Below are positions 47,601 through 58,700 of a stretch of DNA of 64,000 bases, piece by piece. Below the pieces are notes generated by a model that saw only the letters and a list, made by a program, of their open reading frames with translations, made no database searches and was not told the DNA's origin. A program made the position numbers and the translations under genes. Position 1 is the first letter of the stretch, and each line of letters begins with the position of its first letter. This DNA is from Closterium sp. NIES-65 (taxonomy: Eukaryota > Streptophyta > Zygnematophyceae > Desmidiales > Closteriaceae): contig CANXME010002579.1 in NCBI GenBank assembly GCA_948144175.1, forward strand, positions 1,920,001-1,984,000, written 5' to 3'.

Positions 47601-50600
47601 TGGTCCATCGGACCAACAAGCTAGTTGGTCCAAAACGTCGATCAAAGCAACAGGCTAGTTGGTCCAACCGGTCCACCGGCCAACAGGCCAGTTGGTCCAA
47701 CCTGTGCATTGGACCAACCGGCTAGTTGGTCCAACTTGTCTATGGGACCAATGGTCTAGTTGGTCCAACAAGTCCATCCGACTGACAGGACAATGGGTCC
47801 AACCGGTCCGCTGGGACCAACAGACTAGTTGGTCCAAGCTGTGCATTGGACCAACCGGCCAATTGTTCCAACTTGTCTATGGGACCAATGGTCCAGTTGG
47901 TAAAACCAGTCCATCCGACCGACAGGCTTGTGGGTCCAACCGGTCCATGGACCAACAGAGCACTTGATCCTACCGGTCTATCACACCAAGAGGCCAGCTG
48001 GTCCAAACGGTCCATTGGACCAACAGGCTAGTTGGTCCAACCGGTCCATTGAACCAACAGGCGAGTTGGTCCAACCAGTCCATCTGTCCAACACGCAAGT
48101 GGGACCAACCGGTCCATAAGACCAACAGGCCAGTTGGTTCAAGTAGTCCATTAGACCAAGAGGTCAGTTGGTCCAACCGATCCATCGGACCAACAGACCA
48201 GTTGGTCCAACTGGTCCATCGTAGCAACACGGCAGTTGGTCCAACCCGTCCATCGGACCAACAGTGGCATTGGTCCAACCGGTCGATTGGAGCAACAGGA
48301 CAGTTGGTCCAACTGGTCTATGGGACCGACAAGTCTGTTGGTCCAGCCGGTCCATCGATGCAACACACCAGTTGGTCCTACTGGTCCATCGAACCAGCAG
48401 ACAAGTTGGTCCAACTAGTCCATCGGAGCAACATGCGAGTTGTTTCAACCGGTCCATCGGACCAACAGGCCAATTGGTCCAACCTTTACATTGGACCAAT
48501 AGGCCACTTGGTCCAACCGGTCCATCCGAGAAACAGGCCTGTTGGTCCAACCAATTAATCAGACCATTAGGCTAGTTGGTTCAACCGGTCCATCGGAGCA
48601 ACAGGCCAGTTGGTCCAACTGGTCCATCGGGCCAACAGGCCAGTTGGTCCAACCGGTTCATCAGACCAACAGTCCAGTTGGTCCGACCGGTCCATCGGAC
48701 CAACAGACCAATTTGTCCAACCGATCCATCGGAGCAACAGGCCAGTTGGTGCAACAGGTCCATCGAACCAACAGACCCGTTGGTCGAACCGGTCCATCGG
48801 ACCAACAAGCCAGTTGGTCCAACTGGTGCATCGGACAAACAGGCCAATTGGTCAAACTGGTCCATCGGAGCAACATGCAGGTTGGTCCAACCGGTCCATC
48901 GGCCCTATAGGCTAGTTGATCCAACCGGTCCATCGAACCAACAGACCAATTGGTCCAACTGGTCCAAGGGACCAACAGGCCACTTGATCCAACCAGTCCA
49001 TGGGACCAAGGCCAGTTGGTCAAACTGGTCCATCGGACCAACAGGCTTGTTGGTCCAACAAGTCCATCGGACCAACATGCCACTTGGTCCAACTGGTCCA
49101 TCGGAGCAACAGGCCAGTTTGTCCAACCGGTCCATCGGATCAACATGCCACTCGGTCCAACCAGTCCATTGGACCAACAGGCCAGTTGGTCCAACCGGAG
49201 AATCGCACCAACAGGCCAGTTGGTCCAACTAGTCCATTGGACTAAAAATCCAGTTGGTCCAACCGGTCCATCAGAGCAATAGGCCAGTTTGTCCAACTGG
49301 TCCATCGGACCAATAGGCCAATCGGTTCAACTAGTCCATCATAGCAACAATATAGTTGGTCCAACCGGTCCATCGGGCCAACAGCCAGTTGGTCCAACCT
49401 GTCCATCAAACAAACAGATCAGTTGGTCGGATTGGTCCATTGGACCAACAGGCCAGTTGGTCCAACTAGTGTATCGATTAAACAGGCCAGTTGATCCAAC
49501 CGGTCCATGGGACCCACAGGCCAGTTGGTCCAAATGGTCCATCAGAGCAATAGGCCAGTTGGTCCAACCGTTCCATCAAACCAACAGGCTAGTTTGTCCA
49601 ACCGGTCCATGGGACCAACAGGCTAGTTGGTCTAAAAGGTCCACAGGGCCAACGGGCTTGTTGGTCCAACCGGTCCATCAGAACAATAGGCCAGTTGGTC
49701 CAACTAGTCCATCAAGCCAACAATCCAGTTGGTCCAACCGGTTCATCGGACCAACACTCGAGTTGGTCCAATTGGTCCATCGAACCAACAGGCCTGTTGG
49801 TCCAACCGGTCTGTCGGTCAAATAGGCCAGTTGATCCAGCGGTCCATGGGACCAACAGGCCAGTTGGTCCAACAAGTCCATCTGACCAACATGCCAGTTG
49901 GTACAACCGGTCTATCAGACCAACTGGCCAGTTGGTCCAACCGGGCCATCGGTGCAACCGGGCCATCGGTCCAACTGGCCAGTTGGTCCAACCGGTCCAT
50001 CAGACTAACAGACTAGTTGGTCCAACTGGTCCATGGGACCTACGGGCCAGTTGGTCCGACTAGTCCATCGGACCAACAGGCCAGTTGGTCCAGCCGGTCC
50101 AACAGAGCAACTAGCCATTTGGTCCAACCGGTCCATCGGCCAACTGATCCATGGGTCCAACAGGCCGCTTGGTCCAATCGGTCCATCGGATCAACAGGCC
50201 AAGTGGTCCAACCGGTCCATCGGACCAACTCACCAGTTGGTCCAACCGGTATCTTGGACCACTAGGCAAGTTGGTCCAACCAGTCCATCAGGCCATAAGG
50301 CTAGTTGGTCCAGCCACTCCATCGGAGCAACACGCTAGTTGGTCCAATCGGTCCATCGGACCAAAAGGCCAGTTGGTCCAACCTGTCCATCAGGCCAACA
50401 GGCCAGATGGTCCAACCTGTCCATCGGAGCAACAGGCGAGTTGGTCCATTAGATCCATCGGAACAACAGGCCAGATGGTCCAACCGGTCCATCGGACCAA
50501 CAGGCAAGTTGGTCCAACCGGTCTATCGGCCAACTGGTCCATGGGACCAACAGGCCACTTGGTCCAACTAGTCTATCAGACCAACAAGCCAAGTGGTCCA

Positions 50601-52986
50601 ACCGGTCCATCGGACCAACAGGCCAGTTGGTCCATGCGGTATCTATGACCAACAGGCCCGTTGGTCCAACCGGACCATCAGGCCATCAGGCTAGTTGGTC
50701 TAGCCGGTCCATCGGAGCAACAGGCCTGTTGGTCCAATCGGTCCATCTGACCAACAGGCTAGTTGGTCCAAGTTGTTTAGGGCACGAATAGGCTTGGTTG
50801 TCCAATTGGTCCATCAGCCCAACAGGCCAGTTGGTCCAACCGATCCATCGAAGCAACAGGCCAGTTGAACCTACAAGTCCATCAGACCAACAGGCCAGTT
50901 GGTCCAACCGGTCTATCGGACCAAGATGCCAGTTGGTCCTGCCGGTCCATTGGAGCAAGACACAAGTTGGTCCAACTGGTCCATCAGGCCAACAGGCCAG
51001 ATGGTCCAACCAGTCCATCGGAGCAATAGGCCAGTTGGTCAAATCAGTCCATCGGACCAACAGGCCAGTTGGTCCAACCGGTCCATGGAACGAACTGGCT
51101 AGTTGGTCCAACTGGTCTATGGGAGGAAGAGGCTTGTTGGTCCAGTTGGTCCATCGGACCAAAAGGCCAGTTGGTCCAACCAGTCCATAGGACCAAAAGG
51201 CCAGTTCATCAAATCGGTCCATCGGACCAACAAGCCTGTTGGTCCAGCCGGTGCATCGGACCAACAGGCAAGTTGGTCCAACCGGTTTATCGGACCAACA
51301 AGCTTGATGGTCCCACCGGTCCATCAGACCAACAGGCCAAATTTTCCAACCAGTCCATCGGAGGAACAGGCCAGTTGGTCATATCGGTCCGTCGGACCAA
51401 CAAGCGAGTTCGTCCAACCGGTCCATGGGACAAACAAACCAACTGGTCCAACCAGTGCATTGGACCAACACGCCAGTTGGTCCAACCGGTCGATGGGACC
51501 AACAGGCCAATTGGTTCAACCGGTCCATACGACCAAATGGCCAGTTCGTCAAACCGGTACATTTGACCAACAAGCCAGTTGGTCCAACCGGTGCATCGGA
51601 CCAACAGGCCAAATACTACGACTGGTCAGTCGGACGAAGAGGCCAGTTGGTCGAACCGGTCCATGGGACCAACAGCCAGTTGGTCCAACCGGTCTATCGG
51701 AGGAACAGGCTAGTTGGTCGAACCAATCCATCGGACCAACAGGCCAGTTGGTCCAACTGGTCCATTCGACCAACAGGCCTGTTGCTCCAACCGGTCTATG
51801 GGACCAACATGCTAGTTGGTCCAACCGGTCCATCGGACCAACACACCAGTTTGTCCAACCGGTCCATCTGACCAACACACCAATTTGTCCAACCGGTCCA
51901 TCGAAGCAACAGGCCAGTTGGTCCAACCAGTCCATCGAACCAACAAACCAGTTGGTCCAACTGGTCCATCGGACCAATAGGCCAGTTGGTCCAACCGGTG
52001 GATCGGAAAACAGTCTAGTTGGTCCAACCGGTCCATTGGACCAATAGGCCAATTGGTCCAACTAGTCCATCGGAGTATTAGGAAAGTCGGTTCAACATGT
52101 CCATTGGAGCAACAAGCCACTTGGTCCAACCGCTCCATCGGAGCAACAAGCGACTGGTCCATCATGCGAACATGCCAGTTGGTCTAATCAATCCATCGGA
52201 CCAATAGGCCAGTTGGTCGAGCTGGTCCATCGGAGCAACAGGCCAGTTGGTCCAACCGGTTCGGGCAACAGGCCGGTTGGTCAATTGGTCCATCAGAGCA
52301 ACCGGCAAGTTGGTCCAACCGGTCCATCAGTCCAACAGGCCAGTTGGTCCAACCGGTCCATCTGACCAACAGGCCTGTTCCTCTAACCGGTCCATTGGAC
52401 CAAAAGGCCAGTTGGTCCAACCGGTCTATCGGAGCAACAGGCCATTTGGTCGAACCGGTCCATCAAACCAATTGGCTAGTTGGTCCAATCGGTCCATTGG
52501 AGGAACAGGCCAGGTGGTCCAACTAGTCCATCGGGTCAACAGGCCAATTGTTCCAACAGGTATCTCGGACCAACAAGCCAGTTGTTCAAACTGATCCATC
52601 GGGCCATCAAGCCAGTTGGTCCAGCCGGTCCATCGAAGCAACAAGCTAGTTGGTCCAATCGGTCCATCGGACCAACAGGCCAGTTGGTCTAACCGGTCCA
52701 TGGGACAAACAAGCCTGTTGGTCCAGCTTGTCTATGGGACGAACAGGCTTGTTGGTCCAATTGGTCTATCGGAGTAATAGGCCAGTTGGTCCAACCGGTC
52801 CATCGGAGCAAGAGGCGAGCTGGTTCAACAAGTCCATGGGACCAACAGGCCAATTCGTCCATCTGGTCTATCGGACCAACAGGCCAGTTGGTCCAACCGG
52901 TCTATCAGACCAACATGCCAGTTGGTCCAACCAGTCCATCGGAGCAACACACAAGTTGGTCCAAGTGGTCCATCTGGCCATCAGCC
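44642..52986 (+). repeat. 34-bp satellite array 3 (about 245 monomers)
   Basis: Same monomer and same orientation as array 2. It shares the GGAGCAAC subfamily that dominates the right half of array 2, as expected if B3 split one array. The right end passes directly into a Copia reading frame at ATG 52987; one frame (52786-53214) runs from satellite into the Copia sequence. Confidence 0.97.
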
Positions 52987-54857
52987 ATGACGGCCCCGGA
53001 TGCGAATGATGAGGACAATCCGTACGACGTGGCATACCTTGTTGAGGACGAGTGTGACACGGACAGCTATGATGAAGTGGAGTACCCGGACAAGGATGAG
53101 GAGGAGGAAGGCGCTTGGGGAGTCGTTATCCTCGTCCTGGCAGCAGCGTTGACCGGACCTAAAGGCAAGGAATGGTGGGCTGCTATGAAGGAGGAGATGG
53201 AGAGCCTCGATTAGCAAGGCACTTGGACGTTGGCTGACCTACCTGAAGGCGACAAAATCGTCAGCGTCAAGTGGCTGCTGAAGAAGAGGATGAGGAGGAG
53301 GAAGGCGCTTGGGGAGTTGTTATCCTCGACCTGGCAGTAGCGTTGACTGGACCTAAAGGCAAGGAATGGTGGGCTGCTGTGGAAGAGATGGAGAGCCTTG
53401 ATGAGCAAGGCACTTTGACGTTGGCTGACCTACCTGAAGGCTGCAGAACCGTCGGCGTCAAGTGGCTGCTGAAGAAGATGTTGTGGCCTGATGGCACCGT
53501 GGAGAAGTACAAGGCCACGCTAGTGGCTAAGGGCTCTAGCCAGCGATTCGTCATCGACTACGACGACACTTACGCTCCTGTTGGCAGCTACACCACCGTT
53601 CGCATTCTCCTCTCAATCGCAGCAGCTATGGACCTGGATTTGCTGCAGCTTGATGTGAAGAATGCATTTCTTGACGGCACCATCGACCACGAGATCTACA
53701 TGCAGCAGCCGCCTTACTTCACCGACGGTAGCAGCAAGGTGTGCCTCCTGCTGTGGTACAAGGAGCTGGACAAGGTGCTCCTTGTGGAGGGGTACAAGAA
53801 GAGCCTTGTGAACTAGGCCCTTAACTACAAGGATGGGGCAAGCGGGAATCACGTGTGGCTGCTAATCAACGTGGATGACCTGCTAGCGGCAAGTGAAGAC
53901 CAGCAGCTTCTGCAGGATCTGAAGGGACTGCTGGCCAAGGCGTTTCAGCTCCGTGAGGTGGAGCCAGTGGAGCGCTACCTGGGGCTGCAGATTGAGCGAG
54001 ATCGCCCCAATAGGACTCTCTTTCTGCACCAGAATGCGTACGTGGCAAAGGTGCAGCAGCGGTTCTTCAAAAGGGCGCCACCAAAGAAGCAGCCGATCAC
54101 TCCTCTCTCCTCTGCCAGCTTTGCCAAGCAGGATGCCGGGCAGTTTGCCAACCGTACTATGACCGAGTACTTGTCAATTCTCGGCATGGTGCAGTTTGCA
54201 GCCATCTCAACCCGTCCTGACCTCTCTTTTGCATGCAGTCGCCTTGCAGCAGGTGCACACCTAAGGACTGATACGCATTGGCATGAGCTCTTCCGCACAC
54301 TCTCCTACTGGGCTGCCTCACCGGACAAGGGGCTGCTGTTCAAGGGAGGACCAGAGAGTTTGACTCTCGTAGGGTATGCGGATGCGGATGATGCAGGCGA
54401 CAAGGAGAACCGGTCGTCCACGAGAGGCTACCTCTTCAAGCTTGGCGGAGCTGCCATTTCATGGCAGGCCAAGAAGCTACAGGGTGCAACCAAACTTTCC
54501 TCCACCGAGAGCGGGCTTGTAGCTGCGGTGGAAGCGGGAAAGGAGGGGCGCAAGCTAAGGTTCCTGCTGTAGGAGTTTCAACTGCTCAAAAAGGGTGTCC
54601 CCACCACCCTGTACGTCGACAACATGTCAGCGGTGCAGCTCAGCCAGGCGGGCGGGCTGCAAGGGCGCATGAAGCATGTGGACCGTCGCCACATGTGGCT
54701 ACAGGACATGGTGCGCATGAAGAAGTTGGAGGTGCAGCACATCCCTACAACGGCTCAGCCCGCGGACTTCTTCACGAAGCGGCTCGACAAGGAAGCCTTC
54801 AACCGATGCTGTGCAGCAGCCGGGCTGGCCCAGCATGCTCCTAACAGCAAGGGGGCG
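52987..54857 (+). pseudogene. Copia family C RT and RNase H, 5'-truncated
   Basis: Starts in the acidic linker upstream of RT and lacks everything before it. RT blocks: WWAAVEEMESLD, TLVAKGSSQRF, QLDVKNAFLDG, then a deletion that removes the SLYGLKQ block (VCLLLWYKEL, near 53740-53757). The catalytic box is INVDDL rather than YVDDL, so the usual Tyr is lost. A stop at 53814-53816 and another near 54570 break the frame. RNase H has DADDAGDKENRSS, SSTESGLVAA (SSTESEY altered), YVDNMSAVQL and PADFFTKRL, to a stop near 54860. A tandem duplication of about 191-194 bp (around 53092-53282 and 53283-53476) adds another frameshift. Motifs place it close to family A and far from B. Confidence 0.92.
53092..53476 (+). 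repeat. Tandem duplication of about 191-194 bp in family C pol
   Basis: The segment from GAGGAGGAAGGCGCTTGGGG to GTGGCTGCTGAAGAAG occurs twice. The first copy starts the match at 53101 and the second near 53295. The copies differ by several substitutions and a 3-bp indel, so the duplication is not very recent. It shifts the reading frame. Confidence 0.9.
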
Positions 54858-55305
54858 TGTTAGAAGGAAATGCTGCCATGAGCAACAAAATGTCTGCTCT
54901 TGGATTCGCACTCGTGACCTTCAAATCTGTCCTGAAAGTGTTTAAGGACAGATTCAGGACAATTTCTCCTAAGGCGCTGGTTATGGTGCACACAAGTTTC
55001 GAACAGGAGACCTTTCGATTCAAGTGTCCCAATAGTGTCTTGTCAAGACAGCTTGGGGACAGTTTGGGGAAAGATTGAGGACAGTTTGGCAAAATTGATC
55101 TCGAGTCGCGTTCGGTTTGAAACTCGGCAACGAACTGCCGAAGTCAACGGAATTCGCACGGGAGTTACAGTCGGTGGTCGACGGAACTCTTGTCGCGGGA
55201 ATTCTCGTCTACATATTCTAGTCAATGGAATTCGCTCGGCGAAATTCAAGGCTCCGAATTTCGCGTCGACGAAATTCACAAGCGACCTCGATCGACACTT
55301 TCAAG
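54848..55305 (+). repeat. Polypurine tract and partial 3' LTR of family C
   Basis: CAAGGGGGCG (54848-54857) precedes TGTTAGAAGG, a typical LTR start at 54858. About 450 bp of LTR-like sequence follows, including AATTC-rich parts and a GGTCGACGG, until satellite in inverted orientation begins at 55306. The LTR end with PBS-type context is not reached, so this LTR is cut off. Confidence 0.75.
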
Positions 55306-55724
55306 TTGGATCAATTGGCCTGTTGGTCCGATGGATCGGTTGGACCAACTAGCCTATTGCTCCGATGGTCCGGTTGGACCAACTGGCCTGTTCCCCCGAT
55401 GGACCAGCTGGACCAACTTGCCTGTTGGTCCAATGGACCGGCTGGACCAACTCGCCTGTTGGTCCGATGGACGGGTTGGACCAACTGGCTTGTTGGTCCG
55501 ATGGACCAGATGGACCAACTAGCCTGTAGCTCCGATGGACAGGTTGGACCATATGGTCTGTTGGTCCCATGGACTGGTTGGACCAACTGGCCTATTAGTC
55601 CGATGGTTCGGTTGGACCAATTGGTCTATTTGTCCGATGGACCGGTTGGACAATAGGCCTGTTTGTCCGATGCACCGGTAGGACCAACTGGCCTGTTGGT
55701 CCGATGGACCAATTGGACCAACTA
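55306..55724 (-). repeat. 34-bp satellite, inverted block (about 12 monomers)
   Basis: Here the monomer reads as the reverse complement: CTGGCCTGTTGGTCCGATGG and so on. Every other array in the window has the opposite polarity. The block ends at CCAACTAGC|AAGTTGGTCC near 55725, where plus-orientation monomers start. Confidence 0.93.
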
Positions 55725-58700
55725 GCAAGTTGGTCCAACCAGTCCATCGGACCAACAGGCTAGGTGGTCCCACCAGTCCATCAAACAAACCAGCCAGGTG
55801 GTCCAACTCGTCCATGGGAACAACAAACCAATCGGTCCAACCTGTGCATTGGACCAACAGGCCAATCGGTCCAACCGGTCCATCGGACCAACAGGATAGT
55901 TGGTCCAACCGGACCATTGGACCAACAGGCCAGTTGGTCCAACTAGTCCATGGAGCAACGGGCCAGTTGGTCAAACCGGTCCATGGAACCAACAGACCAA
56001 TTGGTCCAACCAGTGCATTAGACCAACAGGCCAGTTGGTCCAACTGGTCGATGGGACCAAAAGGCCAGATGGTCCAACCGGTCCATAGGACCAACAAGCC
56101 ATTTGGTCCAACCGGTGCATCGGACCAATATGCCAGTTGGTCCAACTGGTCCATCGGACCAACAGGCCAGTTGGTCCAACCGGTCCATCGAACCAACCGG
56201 CCAGTTGGTCAAACCAGTCCATTGGACCAATAGGCCAGTTGGTCCAACCAGTCCATTGGACCAACAAACCAGTTGGTCCAACCGGTCCATGGGACCAACA
56301 GGCTAGTTGGTCCAACCTGTGCATTGGACCAACAGGATAGTAGGTTCAACCGGTCAATGGGACCAACAGGCCAGTTGGTTTAAGCGGTCCATGCGACCAA
56401 CAGGCCAATTGGTCCAACCAGTCCATCGGACCAACAGGCCAGTTGGTCAACCCGGTCCATCGGACCAACAGACCAGTTGGTCCAACCAGTCCATCGGACC
56501 ATCAGGCCAGTTGGTCCAACCAGTCCATCGGAGCAACAGGCCAGTTGGTCCAACCGGTCCATCGAGCCAGCAGTCTAGGTGGTCCGCTGGTCCATCGGAC
56601 CAACTGGCCAGGTGGGCAAGCCGGTCCGTTGAACCATCAGGCCAGATGGTCCAGCCGGTCCATTGGACCATTAGGCGAGGAGGTCCAGCCGGTCCATTGG
56701 ACCAACAGGCCAGGTGGTCTAGTTGGTCCATTAGACAAAAAGTCCAGATGGTCCAGCCTGTCCATTGGACGAAAAGTCCAGGTGGGCCAGCCGGTCCATT
56801 GGACCAACAGGCAAGTTGGTCTAGCCGGACCGTTGGACCATCATGCCAGATGGTCCAGCCGGTGCATTGGACCATCACGCGAGGAGGTCCAGCCGGTCCA
56901 TTAGACCAACAGGCCAGGTGGTCCAGCCGGTCCATTAGACAAAAAGTCCAGATGGTCTAGCCTGTCCATTGGACCAAAAGTCCAGGTGGGCCAGCCGGTC
57001 CATTGGACAAACAAGCCAGGTGGTCCAGCCAGTCCTTCGAAACAACACGCCAGCTGGTCAAACCGGTCCATCCCACCAACAGCGTAGTTGGTTCAACCGG
57101 TCCATCGAACCAACAGACCAGTTGGTTTAACTGGTCCATAGGACCAACAGGCCAGTTGGTCCAACCTGTCCATCGGACCAGCAGGCTAGTTGGTCCAACT
57201 GATCCATGGGACCAATAGACTAGTTTGTCCAACCGGTCCATCGGACCAACAGGCCAGTTGGTCCAACCAGTCCATCGGACAAACAAGCAAGTTGGTCCTA
57301 CCGGTCCATCGAACAACCACGCTAGGTGGTCCCACCGGTCCATCAAACCGACAGGCCAGTTGGTCCAACTGGTCCATGGGACCAACTGACCAATCAGTCC
57401 AACCTGTGCATTGGACCAACAGGCCAGTTGGTCCAACCGGTCCATCGGAGCAACGGGCCAGTTGGTCAAACCGGTCCATCGGACCAACAAGCTAGTTGGT
57501 CCAACCGGTCCATGGGACGAACAGACCAATTGGTTGTGCATTAGACCAACAGGCCAGTTGGTCCAACCGGTCGATGGGACCAAAAGGCCAGATGGTCCAA
57601 CCGGTCCATAGGACCAACAAGCCATTTGGTCCAACCGGTGCATCGGACCAATATGCCAGTTGGTCCAACTGGTCCATCAGACCAACAGGCCAGTTGGTCC
57701 AACCGGTCCATCGAACCAACCGGCCAGTTGGTCAAACCAGTCCATTGGACCAATAGGCCACTTGGTCCAACCAGTTCATTGGACCAACAGACCAGTTGGT
57801 CCAACCGGTCCATGGGACCAACAGGCTAGTTGGTCCAACCTGTGCATTGGACCAACAGGATAGTAGGTTCAACCGGTCAATGGGACCAACAAGCCAGTTG
57901 GTTTAACCGGTCCATGCGACCAATAGGCCAATTGGTCCAACCAGTCCATCGGACCAACAGGCTAGTTGGTCAACCCGGTTCATCGTACCAACAGACCAGT
58001 TGGTCCAACCAGACCATCGGACCATCAGGCCAGTTGGTCCAACCAGTCCATCGGAGCAACAGGCCAGTTGGTCCAACCGGTCCATCGAGCCAGCAGTCTA
58101 GGTGGTCCGCTGGTCCATCGGACCAACTGGCCAGGTGGGCAAGCCGGTCCGTTGGACCATCAGGCCAGATGGTCCAGCCGGTCCATTGGACCATCAGGCG
58201 AGGAGGTCCAGCCGGTCCATTGGACCAACAGGCCAGGTGGTCTAGTTGGTCCATTAGACAAAAAGTCCAGATGGTCCAGCCTGTCCATTGGACCAACAGG
58301 CAAGTTGGTCTAGCCGGACCGTTGGACCATCATGCCAGATGGTCCAGCCGGTCCATTGGACCATCACGCGAGGAGGTCCAGCCGGTCCATTAGACCAACA
58401 GGCCAGGTGGTCCAGCCGGTCCATTAGACAAAAAGTCCAGATGGTCCAGCCTGTCCATTGGACCAAAAGTCCAGGTGGGCCAGCCGGTCCATTGGACAAA
58501 CAAGCCAGGTGGTCCAGCCAGTCCTTCGAAACAACACGCCAGCTGGTCAAACCGGTCCATCCCACCAACAGCGTAGTTGGTCCAACCGGTCCATCGAACC
58601 AACAGACCAGTTGGTTTAACCGGTCCATAGGACCAACAGGCCAGTTGGTCCAACCTGTCCATCGGACCAGCAGGCTAGTTGGTCCAACTGATCCATGGGA

